Positions 45,803 to 56,199 of a stretch of 64,000 nucleotides of DNA are shown one piece after another; within the stretch, counting starts at the first letter, position 1; each line of letters starts with the position of its first letter. The notes under the pieces were generated by a model that was not told where the DNA came from, made no database searches, and saw only the letters and a list, made by a program, of their open reading frames with translations. This stretch comes from Seriola aureovittata (taxonomy: Eukaryota; Chordata; Actinopteri; Carangiformes; Carangidae). The stretch lies in the NCBI RefSeq assembly GCF_021018895.1, contig NC_079380.1, positions 11,350,236 through 11,414,235 of the forward strand, read 5' to 3'. The position numbers were made by a program, and so were the translations under genes.

Positions 45803-45863
<61 letters not shown>
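45803..45863. repeat. (TG)30 microsatellite
   Basis: Perfect run of 61 bases. Confidence 0.97.
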
Positions 45864-45864
<1 letters not shown>

Positions 45865-46125
45865 GGCAGTATTTTTATTTCCTGAATGGCAATGGTGACT
45901 GTTGTTTCAGATGAATCCTGAGTGGTGTTTTTTCTGACTTCCCAGCTCTTTGTTTCCTTGCACAAACATGATCAATACTCTGAACTGATGTGTAAGTAAA
46001 GTGGCAAAACATGTCGCGCTGGCCTTGGCACAGGCTGCTGCCCCGCCCCCACCCTGACAGCCTCCAACCCAGCTGGGCTGAGCGAAATCGAGGAGTGAAG
46101 AGAAAGAAAGAGCAACAGAGTATAC

Positions 46126-46140
46126 GGGGGGGGGGGGGGG
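46126..46140. repeat. Poly(G) run of 15
   Basis: Homopolymer G15 on the + strand, lying between two long TG arrays. Confidence 0.95.
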
Positions 46141-46416
46141 TAAGTGTTCATTTATAATGAACACATTACGAATACATTCAGCTTTTAGAATCTGTCTTTT
46201 TTGCTGCAGAATTAATTTGAGTAATTATTAGTTGAGAGGTAATTATGTCTTGCTGCATGGGTGATGTGTCTTGTCAAGGAAGGCAGCGGTGTGGTGAATG
46301 ACGTGTGCGCCCGAGTGTTGCGGGTGAATGTAATGTTAGGTATAAAGAACAGCAACTACGGGATGACTAGACACGCCACAGGTGTGGGTGTTGACTCAGG
46401 GGAGGGTGTGTCAGTT

Positions 46417-46418
<2 letters not shown>

Positions 46419-46509
<91 letters not shown>
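46419..46509. repeat. (TG)45 microsatellite, longest in the window
   Basis: Perfect run of 91 bases with no interruptions. Such length and purity usually mean a highly polymorphic locus. Confidence 0.98.
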
Positions 46510-46513
<4 letters not shown>

Positions 46514-46689
46514 AGAGAGCTGGCGTTTGTGTGTTGTGTTTGCGTGCAAGTGACAGGGTGTGAGGCTCAAGAGGCAGAGGTGATTTGTGAGTATTGTATT
46601 CCTGTAATCTGCTCAGATCAGATCAACCAGAGCCAATAATGCAACACTGAGCCAAATACCACACTGCTCTTTCTTCATCTCTCACTTCT

Positions 46690-46860
46690 CTTTCGCTCTC
46701 TCTCTCTCAGTCTCTCTGTGCCCCCACCACCACCCTCTCTCTCTCTGCCTTTTTTATTTTCACTGCAGTGGGAGCCAGCTTTGCTGCAGAGGGAAAGATG
46801 GAGTAAAGATGGAGAGAGAGAGAGCGATAGAAAGACAGACTAGAAAGAGTCAGAAAGATG
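46690..46860. repeat. CT-rich then GA-rich facing tracts
   Basis: CTCTCTCTC and CCACCACCACC-rich sequence (46690-46750) is followed about 60 bases later by GA-rich sequence (46810-46860). The inverted arrangement is like that at 24.65-24.91 kb. Confidence 0.75.
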
Positions 46861-47018
46861 GATGGTGAGAAATGGAGATAGGACCGAGAAAGAGACTCAG
46901 AGAACAGAGGAAGAGATGCAAGGTGGACGGGATTGAACAGTAAACGATTACTGCTCTGCTTGTGTGTGCTCCTGGTAGAGCCTGATACCGAATCAAACAG
47001 TGCTCTTTCTCTCTATTG

Positions 47019-47025
47019 ACACACA

Positions 47026-47067
<42 letters not shown>

Positions 47068-47082
47068 GACACACACACACAC
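47019..47082. repeat. (CA)n microsatellite, about 30 units with ATA and GACAGA breaks
   Basis: CA run with two short interruptions. Confidence 0.95.
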
Positions 47083-47873
47083 TGGCCACAAGCATTTGAG
47101 TTTGTTTTTGGCCAGTGCTGGGTGGTGCTTGGCAGAAGAAATTAAGCCTAACAACCGTGGCATCTGTCTCAGCAGCAGGAGAGTCCCGCCTCCCCACCCA
47201 CACATGACCTGCCCTGCTTTCATTCACTGAGCCGCCTGCTGCCAGCCTCAGGATGGGCCGCTGCCTCTGCCACTGCCCGCCAACCCCCTCCATCCCGGCC
47301 TCTCAGCACTGCCAACCACTCTGTGCCCGCGCCCATGTTTCCCCCCTCGAGCAACAACCAGGAGTCTAGCGATATGGGTGCTTCAAATATTCATAACAGC
47401 CATGCTGCAACACAGAGCTCTCTGCTCCCCTCCATTTTGAGAGAGAATTCTCATGCCGTCGCTGCTGTTAGCCTCAACACGGTTCTTGTGCTCCGAGTCA
47501 ACTACTCTGTGGTCAGTGTGTATCAACAGTACGTACTGTAAGTATTAAGCGGTACTTCAGTCTTCAGTCTGGCCTCCCAACTGATTGTGCATGAAGCTAA
47601 GTATGTACGCTCCTCTCTACTCTTTGCCGCCATCCCTTCCATCCACTTCCAACCCTCCCCCTCACCCAGGGCTGAACACAACCACCAGCCCGCTAAAGGG
47701 GGCTGCGCTGCTTTACACTACCCTGACACCAAACCAGAACTGGTGAAAAGCAAACTAGCACACACTGAAAAGAGACACTGATGCTATACTTAGACAGGTG
47801 CAGGCACACATACTGGGCCAGTGTGTGTAATACATGCAATGACTGTTAAACACAGAAATGTATCTGGACTTGT

Positions 47874-47876
<3 letters not shown>
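47083..47876. other. Non-coding DNA, GC-richer, possibly regulatory
   Basis: 47170-47480 is GC-richer and complex (CCGCCTGCTGCCAGCCTC, then GATATGGGTGCTTCAAATAT, then CATAACAGCCATGCTGC). A 72-codon frame from 47323 has no recognised homologue or splice sites. A conserved non-coding element is possible at 47340-47480. Confidence 0.35.

Positions 47877-47904
<28 letters not shown>
47877..47904. repeat. (CA)14 microsatellite
   Basis: Perfect run. Confidence 0.95.
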
Positions 47905-47905
<1 letters not shown>

Positions 47906-47999
47906 GCAGACCCGCAGAGTGATGTGAGAGGCGGCTTCCGGGGAGAGAAGTTCTACTATGCGTCTCTCAGGAAGCCACAGGCTGGATAAACATCCATGT

Positions 48000-48250
48000 G
48001 GAGCAGCAGCAGATGCCTCCGTCTCCCTCTAATGCCCACTCCTCCCTTTCTCTCCACTCACATCCCCTCACATCCCACCACCTACTCACACCCTACATCT
48101 CACGTCCCTCTTTTAATGAAGAATACTCTCAGCTTGCTCTGCCCTTCCCTATCAATCTCTCTTTCGTTCAGCCAGCTCCTCTTCCTTTACTCACTCCTTA
48201 TGTTGTCTCCGGTTCTCTTTTCCTCTTCATCTCTGTCCCTCTTTACTTTT
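48000..48250. repeat. Pyrimidine-rich strand-asymmetric tract
   Basis: C/T-dominated + strand sequence without clean units, giving overlapping chance frames. Confidence 0.55.
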
Positions 48251-49434
48251 ATGCTACTTCTCTTCTCATCATGCAGGCCACCTGCTAGCCCTGGGCCCTG
48301 CTGCTTATCCTCCGTATTCACTCGCTGTATCTCAAGATTATTTCTCTGGGGGGCATCCTGTGTGTGCTCTCCACCATACTGTGTTATCTAGCTCATCAAG
48401 TGGGTTGGAGTGGATCAGGATGGGTGGGGGTTGAGGCTTGATGCTCTGGCTTGTGGCAAACAGGTGGCCCATTGGGACGAGCACTAATCGCGATACGTAC
48501 GAAGGCACGGGAAGGCGTTTCTATAGCAATTTTTCCTGAACTGGCATGGATTCTAAACAACTAGCTATTATTTGTTGAGGCGCACCATCAATATCATGAA
48601 GTTGTGAAGCTACACAGAGAGCCCACCAACTGCTAGTGAGCTACAAGATGGATGAGATGACTGCTGGAACTAATGTGGCAGCTGAGTCTCGAGGCATGAG
48701 CTTGAATAATATCTGGCTTAGCAGTGAAGTTCTAGAGCTTGTTTTTATGTGATTATTTTAACTGCATTGGGACACCCGCAAATTGGCATTGATCATTGTT
48801 GGCTGGCTGGCTGGCTTTTAACGGCTGGGCCACTGTTTAATGTTCCTGTCAGGGAGGGGTTATCATGTAACCTGTTTCCCCTGTTTCCTGTCCTCGCACC
48901 TGCTAAATGGCAAGCCATCTTCCTAAGAGAGAGAGAGAGGGAGAGAGAGCATGAAAAAGAGAGCGGTGCAGCATAGAGCCCTTATTAAAGCTGTCCTCCA
49001 AGGCTGCCCTCTGACTGATTCCCCCTGTAAATCTCCCCTTTAATTGGAGAGGGCACAAGAAGAGAGGTACCACCTCAATCACAAATGTATTCTGTGTCTC
49101 TAAGGATGGATGGAAGAGAGAGAGAGAGCGAGAGAGAGAGAGACAGGCAAAGGCACAGACGGACAGAGAGGTCCTCGGAATATGTGGGTGGAGACCAAAC
49201 AAAAGTCAGAGATATAAATGCAATGAGGGTTTTAGAAGTGAGATGACATATTTACATTCGCCTGGGAAGTGGGAGGCGGGAGGTGAGAAGATGAAAAGGT
49301 AGCACAGTAATGGAGAGAGACGGGCAGAGAGGTGCGCCAAGGGTGATGCAAGGAGAGGAGAAGGACAATGGGCGAGGAAGAGAAAGTAATGGAGGGAGAC
49401 AAATAGAAATGGCTGGCAGTGAAAGAAAAGGAAA
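48251..49434. other. Non-coding DNA with GA tracts
   Basis: It includes a small CpG-containing patch, CACTAATCGCGATACGTACG (48483-48502), a (GGCT)4 tetramer run near 48800-48815 and GA tracts at 48928-48950 and 49111-49144. The complex block at 48975-49085 (CCCCTTTAATTGGAGAGGGC) could be conserved. No gene was seen. Confidence 0.45.
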
Positions 49435-49459
49435 GTGTGTGTGTGTGTGTGTGTGTGTG

Positions 49460-49517
<58 letters not shown>

Positions 49518-49518
49518 G
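49435..49518. repeat. (TG)30 joined to (GA)11
   Basis: A TG run with a single TT break near 49460-49461, passing directly into GA at 49496. Confidence 0.97.
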
Positions 49519-49578
49519 GTAGAGGAGAGACGGGCTGATTTCACCAGAGTTGCAGCCTGAGTGTCCTCCCTTAATGGC

Positions 49579-49592
49579 GTTGCCATGACAAC
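49579..49592. promoter_or_regulatory. RFX X-box-like motif
   Basis: GTTGCCATGACAAC differs at one base from the palindromic X-box GTTGCCATGGCAAC recognised by RFX factors. It lies shortly after the TG/GA tract in otherwise unique sequence (TCCCTTAATGGC...). Confidence 0.4.
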
Positions 49593-49989
49593 AGTGTATA
49601 AGAGAGTCAGGCTCCAGCAGAGTGTGTGGTACGTGGATGTGTGTGCGTGTGTGACTTTGTGTACGCGTGCCCTGCTCCTCAAGTGATTGATTGTCTGCGA
49701 GACAATATACAGTACGATACCATAACACAAGTGCACCTTGGGTATTTTTTTGTAAAAACGTGGGCAGTGAGTTTATTTTCTTTCACTGTTTGTTTGGGCG
49801 TACATCCTTGTATGAATGATGAAGGGAAGGATGGAGGAAGGGAGAAGTAGAGGAGCAGCTACTCTAGCTGTGTCATTGCCCTTCCTGGCAGAGCCAAGTG
49901 GGTGTGCAGTAGCTGTTGTGTCTTGGCCGTGTCCCTCGTACCACTAGCAGCCATGTTGAATGAGGTTAGGTGATGTCATGCCGGTCAGG
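49593..49989. other. Non-coding DNA, nothing recognised
   Basis: Mixed sequence with GTGTGC patches. No feature is supported. Confidence 0.5.
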
Positions 49990-50160
49990 TGACGTTTGGA
50001 AGGCCCAGCTGTCAAGAAGCATAGGCAGTCCCACAGGAGCGCCAATCTGTCATCATTATATTAATGACACGCATAGCACTGCTAGCAATGTCATCTCTTG
50101 TGTGTGCCAAAGCTAACGAGCAGCCCCTTAATTGTAAAATTAATTGAAAAAGATTTTGAT
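49990..50160. promoter_or_regulatory. Candidate conserved non-coding element
   Basis: CATCATTATATTAATGACAC, CTTAATTGTAAAATTAATTG and GC-balanced unique text between them. Two strong TTAATT cores lie within 20 bases. Called from texture. Confidence 0.35.
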
Positions 50161-50164
50161 TAAA

Positions 50165-50640
50165 GACCACCCTCCCCACCCTGGCCCTCCTTCATCTTCA
50201 TCAGCTCCCCTTTCACTCTACACCGCCATCTTTCTATCCCCCTGTCCTCGTGAGTTTTCTCCCAGGCCCAGCAGCTCTCACATTCACACACTATTCTCAC
50301 TTTCTTTTCTGTCTCCTCCCGCGTTTGCCTCTCTGCCCTTCTCCCATTTTCATCTGCGCTCTGTTTCTCCTTCAACCTTTTCTAACCCACCAACATGTTC
50401 CCTAGCCCATCATTTTCTCCTCCCCTCAACATACTCATTTTCTACTATCTGTCACTCTCTTCTTTCGTTAGGCAAATTACAACTCTTTTATGTGCTCGAT
50501 CTCCCTCCTCATCCCTCGCTCCCTCCCCTCCTCTTTGTCTTTTCCCATCAGGCTCCCCTCGGCGCTGCTGTCTCTCTTGTCTTTTCTTCTCATGTCTCCA
50601 TTACTGTCTGTTTAACGCCCTCAGTACATCTGTGTGTCTG
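50165..50640. repeat. Long pyrimidine-rich strand-asymmetric tract
   Basis: About 475 bases of C/T-rich + strand. It generates a 177-codon Ser/Pro/Leu-rich open frame that I reject as a gene. Confidence 0.6.
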
Positions 50641-51003
50641 TGTTTGTATGCAGTGGTGGAGTTATGAGGGGAAATGAGTTGGTAAAGTGGTCGTCCGTGC
50701 CCAGCTTTACTTTTTTACCACACCCCCACTCCCCCGCAGCTCTTTGTAGCCTCAGAGACTCAGTCTCTCACTCTTTCTCCTTGCTCTCTCTCCAGCAAAG
50801 CTCCAGAACCAGAGGGAAAGAGGGAGAGAGTGATAAGGCTAGTGTACATCTCTACTGGTCTTTTTTCTCTAGCCTCCCCTCTCATCTTGGCTCTCCTTCT
50901 GCTGCTCTCACTCTCCATTTATCCCCTGTGTGGACCGAGGTCCAGTTTATCATACTGCTACAGACTCCATGGCAAGATTTCTGGCTTTTGTGTAATCATG
51001 CAT

Positions 51004-51011
51004 GTGTGTGT

Positions 51012-51080
<69 letters not shown>

Positions 51081-51084
51081 TGTG
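51004..51084. repeat. (CA)33 with palindromic junctions to TG at both ends
   Basis: CA at 51012-51077. The left junction GTGTGTGTACACACAC (51004-51019) and the right junction CACACACGTGTGTG (51071-51084) are both perfect palindromes, so the array is flanked by short inverted TG stretches. Confidence 0.95.
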
Positions 51085-51204
51085 CTTTCTTGCACACGTC
51101 ATGATCTAATTAAGTAAATGACACGTTGGGTATTGTAGCTCCCTCTGTGTGCCTGAGAGCGTACTGTATGTGTGAGTGCAAAATACAAGGTGTGAGAGTA
51201 TATA

Positions 51205-51490
51205 TAGGCTGGGATAATGGGAGCACCAGGGCTCATTAATGTCACCCATTGCAATAATGATACAGACAAGGAGGAGACATTGATCATCAGCGAACGATCA
51301 ATAATGGGCCGTATCGATCGGAACAACAGTTTGTCACCATGCAGATCGACGTCCCTGCAGGACACCAGGCTCCCAGGGGAGGGTGTTACTGCATCACCAC
51401 AGGCTTCTCTGTTCATTTATTTAAGAGCAAACATCGGCACAAACAAACGCCACTCTGATGAATGTCTGTTTTGTGCATAATTAGGTAAAC
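51205..51490. promoter_or_regulatory. Candidate conserved enhancer with inverted ATTGATC repeat
   Basis: Complex, repeat-free sequence. ATTGATC (51279-51285) and GATCAAT (51296-51302) form exact inverted arms around a 10-base loop. ATCGAT follows at 51313-51318, and GGCTCATTAATGTCACCC (51230-51247) and GTGCATAATTAGG (51474-51486) bracket the block. ATTGAT/ATCGAT cores suit CUT-type (ONECUT/CUX) homeodomain factors. That assignment is inference. Confidence 0.45.
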
Positions 51491-51719
51491 ATAGCTCATA
51501 GTCAATAGGGGAATAGATTCATGAGTTAAATCTTCCTTGGTGAATAATAATAACTTCTAAACATGGGTATTGAACAGCACAGGAGCATCCCCAAATTCCT
51601 CATGTTAGCCTTAATTGCTAAATTGAGGAAACATTAAGGCAAAATATATCAGAACTACATCAGGTGCCTACATGAGAGACTTGGGCCTGCCGTCTTTCTC
51701 TAGTTCCCCCTACACAGTC
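51491..51719. other. AT-rich non-coding DNA
   Basis: Nothing recognised beyond general AT-rich composition. Confidence 0.5.
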
Positions 51720-52070
51720 CACTCCTGTTGGTCTTTTTTACAGGACCCAGATTGTCTTGGAGAATAGCTGGCAGTGAAAGAAAAGACAGCAAAGTGACTG
51801 TAACACCGGGTGGAGTGTTGCCATAGAGACGCAGCGTCACAGCTCCTAAGCAGATAACACATTTGATGCCATTCCCTTTATCGTGATTCCCACATCCGAG
51901 GATGGAGCGGGAACAGGTGTGATCAACAGCTTTCTTAAATATCATAAGGGAGGGGTGAGCGAGTGTTTTGGCACCAGGAGGGATGGTGTTTCTCTGAATT
52001 GGGAGTGAAGCTTGTTCTGCTGGGGGAAAAAGCGTGAGACGGGTCTGAAACCTCGCCAGCACGCATTGAA
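51720..52070. promoter_or_regulatory. Candidate conserved non-coding element with X-box-like motif
   Basis: GC-balanced unique sequence that is open on the minus strand for about 120 codons but without recognisable protein motifs. GTTGCCATAGAGAC (51817-51830) resembles an RFX X-box with a weaker right half. The 19-mer at 51767-51785 recurs exactly at 49412-49430. Confidence 0.3.
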
Positions 52071-53256
52071 ATGCAGAGCAAGGTGGCGTAGATTGGGGTA
52101 TAGTTGCAGCACACGTTGTAGTAGTTACATTGTAGTAGTCAATCTGTTACTTCCTGCATATGGTTATTTAAAATCAAACTCTGTGTGGTAATTACAAGTG
52201 TTTGTAAACCGCAGCCATGATTTCAGTCTCATTCCTCCATGTACACCCTCCCTTTTCCCCTTTTTTCTTTTATAGTCAAGAAAAAAAGAGGAGATGGCAG
52301 TGTTGGACAAGATGTTGAATGTGTTCCTCTTCACGGGTGTGTGTGTATGTGTGTGTGTGGGGGGCTGGCCCAAAGGCAGATCACCAAACAGCTGTGTGTT
52401 AGTGCCAGTGAGTAGACATTTGGTCCACTCGACCCATAACGCTGGCACACAGGTTGGGGAACGGTGTCCAAGTCCTCCTCTCAAATCCTCAGTCCATCCG
52501 TCCATTCCCCTCTCATTGTCCCCGGGGCAGCAGGCGGCCGCAGCTAAATGCTGATCTGCCTGAACGGGCACAGGTGCAGCAGGGGGTCTGTCCCACTGCC
52601 AAATGTTGTGCTTCTGTTTCCTTTGGGCTTATAAGAGGGTTTTTGCAGCTCTCTCGCTCGCTTCTGGAGGGATTGAAAAAGCTGCAGATGCGAGTGTTTG
52701 ATCAGCCTGCCGATACAACGGGAAGCGGTGGAGAGAGTGAGCCTGAAGTGCATAAAGAAAACAGAGGGATACTGAAACATCAGAGAGGAGAAATTCTGAT
52801 GAGGTTTTTGCAGGAGTGGAATACGTGATAATTGTAATGCTGCTGTTTCAAAAGTGTTGTGCAGCTCTGGGACTCACCAGGAATGGAGTTGGAGGTCTGA
52901 TTTTGGGGATGGTCACTGCAGTATGCCTGCAGCTGTCCTCAGGGAACTGTGTTTGGTGCGGATGTGTGTGCCAGGGGTATCTTTAGAGGAGCTTGCTGCA
53001 GGCATCGCTTTTCGGATTGCAGGAAGGGGATGGAATAGAGGAGTGCTCTGGTTTCATGTCTCAATCAGGGAAGCTTCAGGAGTGCCTCTCAAGGCTCAAG
53101 TAGAAGCTAACGTCCATTCGTAGTGTATTTAAAAGAGAATGCCTGCACTTAAGAGCTACTTATTGCTTCACGTAGCTAAACAGAGACAGTGAGCGAAAGT
53201 AGATACATGCGTAAAAGCCTCGGTACACTCAGAGACTGATACATAGCACAGCAAAG
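52071..53256. other. Non-coding DNA, no gene seen
   Basis: A TG run followed by GGGGGG at 52336-52364 and moderately GC-rich sequence at 52440-52830. A 124-codon + strand frame at 52454-52828 has no recognised domain or splice boundaries and is left uncalled. Confidence 0.45.
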
Positions 53257-53288
53257 CTCTCTCTCTCTCTCTCTCCCTCTCTCTCTTT
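53257..53288. repeat. (CT)n microsatellite
   Basis: CT run with one CCCT interruption. Confidence 0.92.
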
Positions 53289-53738
53289 GAATGCCCTTGC
53301 TTTCTCATTCACTTTATGTCTCCCAGGACAGCGCTCAGAAATGTTGAAATGGGGCCTAACCCACGAAGCAAAGAGGGAAAGTCGTTTAAGCTAAGTTAAA
53401 CAAGGGCACTTAGATTTTAAAGGGCCATAATCTTCAAAAAGGGGCACTTTAAAATCAATTGACAAGACATATAAAAGGTAAAGACAGATTAAGAGGAGGA
53501 AGGTACAGTTGTTGGCAGATAAGTGACTTATTTTTATGAATGAGCATTTTAATTGAATGTCATTGACACTTGTTCTGTGTGCGCGTCTTGGCTTATGTGC
53601 ATGTGTCCACGTCTCCAAGTGTGGGCTGTGTGCATGTATGAATGTGTGCGTGTGTTTGCCGGGCAGCGCAGGTGGGCTGGATCAGTATCCAGAGCAGCAC
53701 TGAGCCAGTGATTCAGCCCGCACAGTTTGGGCCAGAAT
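53289..53738. other. Non-coding DNA, nothing recognised
   Basis: AT-rich to 53560, then TG/CG-mixed sequence (GTGCGTGTGTTTGCCGGGCA) leading into the promoter-like module. Confidence 0.45.
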
Positions 53739-53900
53739 CCAATCAGGGCAGCCATCTGGTGACCAATCAGGGCTCTAGCTATGACGTCACTGCAACACAG
53801 CTCTGGGTTCCATAGGAGCTGGGAGGTTCAAAATACCAAGAATCACATCAGACCTCTGTGCTTTTAAAGCCGACCAGTTGGGCCACAGAACAGGCTACCG
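53739..53900 (+). promoter_or_regulatory. Promoter- or enhancer-like module: two CCAAT boxes, E-box, CRE, TATA-like
   Basis: CCAATCAGGG occurs twice in the same orientation, 24 bases apart (53739-53748 and 53763-53772). A CATCTG E-box (53753-53758) lies between them. A full palindromic CRE, TGACGTCA, follows at 53782-53789, and a TATA-like TTTTAAA lies 73 bases farther on (53862-53868). Order and spacing are those of a CREB/NF-Y-dependent promoter pointing right, with a start expected near 53895. The downstream sequence is GC-richer with CpG (CTACCGGGCCTTAGGTAGCG). No coding exon follows in view, so an intronic alternative promoter or a neural enhancer are both possible. Confidence 0.45.
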
Positions 53901-54179
53901 GGCCTTAGGTAGCGTCAGCGGACTGGATGATGAGGTGTGAGGGGGCGAACTGTGCTGCTGACCGGGATGCTGGGTCGCTGACACCAGGCTGTTGTGATTT
54001 GTGTGCCTGTAAATATGGGCAGCGTTATTTTTGTGCTTCTTCACCGACAAGCAGGCATTGTTGGCCTGTATGCAAGCTCCTTCTTTATTCATGGTAGAGC
54101 AGTCTAGTAGTATATTTGCTTTCATTGTGTTTATCGTAGATGTGGAGAAAATTGGCATTTCTGTCTTTGTGTCACTTTG
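53901..54179. other. Downstream of the CRE module, possible leader
   Basis: CpG-containing to about 54030, then AT-rich. A GATGAG|GTGTGA donor-like string near 53931 is weak. Nothing firm. Confidence 0.3.
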
Positions 54180-54400
54180 CAGATGATGGCAGTGGCACTG
54201 GAGCCCACGCAGTTAGGGAACAAGGATGATGGACTGTATCTGGTGTGATTGACAGCTCTGTTAATTCTAATGTGATTAATATTTCAAGGCTCTCCTTCGT
54301 GTGACTGCCTCTGTCATTTTAAACAGTCTCAAAGAGCGCAAGTCAGGTCTCCAGCACCCAGTGAATCACCCTGACCTGCACCTAAAGTGAAAATGTTCCC
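54180..54400. promoter_or_regulatory. Candidate conserved non-coding element
   Basis: Repeat-free block with TGATTGACAGCTCTGTTAAT (TGATTGACAG is PBX/MEIS-like), CTAATGTGATTAATATTTC and CATTTTAAAC. An exact octamer ATGCAAAT, preceded by TA, occurs farther on at 54648-54655. Confidence 0.4.
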
Positions 54401-55284
54401 AGATTTCACACCACTTGCGGTTAGCAGGCCAGAGGGGGGTTGGCGGATTGCAGGGTGACGGAGAGAAGGAAGTTACAGGAGCATGGCTATCGCTAGCGAA
54501 AGGCCGTCTGCAGGGCATCAGAGGCGAAACAGGACAGGTTGGAAAGAGAAAGTCTCTTTCAGCAGCCCTGAAGCGAGCTGTACAATATATAGAAAAAGGG
54601 GTTTACAATTTATATGGTAGCAGAGTTCAAAATAGCCTACAGTATTAATGCAAATCCCTCAGTTGGGATGTACAGTACGGCGGATAGAGGAGGGGGATGG
54701 ACTGTTGTGATTACTAAAACCAGTTAAATCCACCCTCCTTCCCTCTGGTGCTTATCTGATCAGTGGAGCAACCAGATAGCCCCTCAGCATGGGATTTAAT
54801 ATCAAACACAGGCCATAAGCTGTGTTCAATAGGCATGACAAGGATAAACATCAGTGGAAACACACAACATATTCCTGGCCTTGCCAGCATATAAGTGCAG
54901 CAGGGGTGAGATCTTGACACCAGTACATACGTAAGTAAACAGTGGAGAGCCCACATAAGCTGGACCTCACATATACCTCACACAGAGTGTGAGTGCAACA
55001 AAAGGGAAGAATAGAAATTAGGAAAGAGAATAGAAAAAAAGTAGTGAGAGGTGGAGGCAATCATGCAGAGAGAGACAAATCTGAGGGCCTAGCATGGAGG
55101 TGCAGGAGGTGGGAGGTGTGGGAGCTTGTGGGACTGTTTGTGTGTGAATGTGTGTATAGTCTGTATGTGTGTATGCCTGCTCTGCCGCCCTGGTGACTTC
55201 AGGTGTTATCTTCTTAGCCTCCAGACGTGACACTGAGATAATTAGAAATGTTAACACTCACTGGAGCTTGTACTTCTATGAATC
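54401..55284. other. Non-coding DNA, nothing recognised
   Basis: Mixed and purine-leaning sequence. The octamer at 54648-54655 is the only motif of note. Confidence 0.5.
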
Positions 55285-55297
55285 CTCTCTCTCTCTC

Positions 55298-55329
<32 letters not shown>
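55285..55329. repeat. (CT)n microsatellite
   Basis: CT run passing into CTCTGT units. Confidence 0.95.
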
Positions 55330-55377
55330 ATTTGCTCCATCTTCTGTCTTTCATAAACACACACAACATGCACAAAT

Positions 55378-55379
<2 letters not shown>

Positions 55380-55428
<49 letters not shown>
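55380..55428. repeat. (CA)24 microsatellite
   Basis: Perfect run 50 bases after the CT tract. Confidence 0.97.
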
Positions 55429-55431
<3 letters not shown>

Positions 55432-55600
55432 AAATTCTATTATCTCCCTTAGCCCGTGTTATGAATGACACACTTAAACCATGGAATGACTTGGCCATGC
55501 AGCAGTGGATCACAATTAACGTCAGCGCCAGCATCTGTGGAAATAATTGTCACAGCTCAATCTTAATGTGCTGATGACCTGTTTTTCCTACTTTTAATAA
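55429..55600. promoter_or_regulatory. Candidate conserved enhancer with ACAATTA inverted pair
   Basis: ACAATTA (55512-55518) and TAATTGT (55544-55550) are exact inverted arms around 25 bases containing CGTCAGCGCCAG and a CATCTG E-box (55532-55537). The block continues with CTCAATCTTAATGTGCTGAT. It lies directly beside a CA array yet has no simple repeats itself. Confidence 0.4.
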
Positions 55601-56199
55601 GAAATACTTATTTTAATTTTGTACACAGGATTATTCACTTGTTCAGTGAATTTGTTGCAAATTTGATAATTCCTTACAATAACTAGAATCAGATGTTAAT
55701 TATAGTATTCTCAGGAAGGAATGCTGGAAAAGGTGAAAATGGAATGATAGATATGAAATTAATTACATTCACAGTTGGATTAATGAGACTGTAGGATAAG
55801 AATTAAGCATGGTAAATAGCACTTGCATTTTATTTCCTTGACTAGACAGACAATAGACATCTATGTTTTAGCCAGTAAACAAACAGAGCCTGGTTTACTG
55901 AAGCAGTGGGAGGACATTGTTGAAATTCTAACAAATGTCTTGGCTCAAGGAAAGAGAGAGAGAGATACAGAGAAAGACATGCTCACTGGAGTGTTTCACA
56001 TGGAAAAATGAAAAGTGACAGAAAGCTGACAGAGGGATGACAACCTTGTTTGTCCTTTACTGGATGATCAACATGTGTTATGCGGATATGGGTCCCTCAA
56101 GGTGGACACGGAGCGGCTGGTACAGAGGGTTCCACGCTCCTCTGGAATCCCTCTACCTTTTAAATTAGCATCCCAACTCCGCTTACTCAGCTAGTGGCG
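55601..56199. other. AT-rich non-coding DNA
   Basis: AT-rich, possibly the flank of the preceding element. A short GAGAGAGA lies near 55954. No gene. Confidence 0.5.

Noticed and set aside
46850..47293. 147-codon minus-strand frame
   Set aside because: It includes the (CA)n array read as Cys-Val repeats, and its flanks show no protein family.
49206..49736. Overlapping 176- and 158-codon frames on the minus strand
   Set aside because: Both run through the TG/GA microsatellite (Ser-Leu and Thr-His repeats) and have no conserved motif.
50144..50677. 177-codon open frame on the + strand
   Set aside because: It coincides with the polypyrimidine tract. Composition alone explains the lack of stops.
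52454..52828. 124-codon + strand frame
   Set aside because: GC-richer DNA reduces stops. The product has no recognisable motif or exon boundaries.
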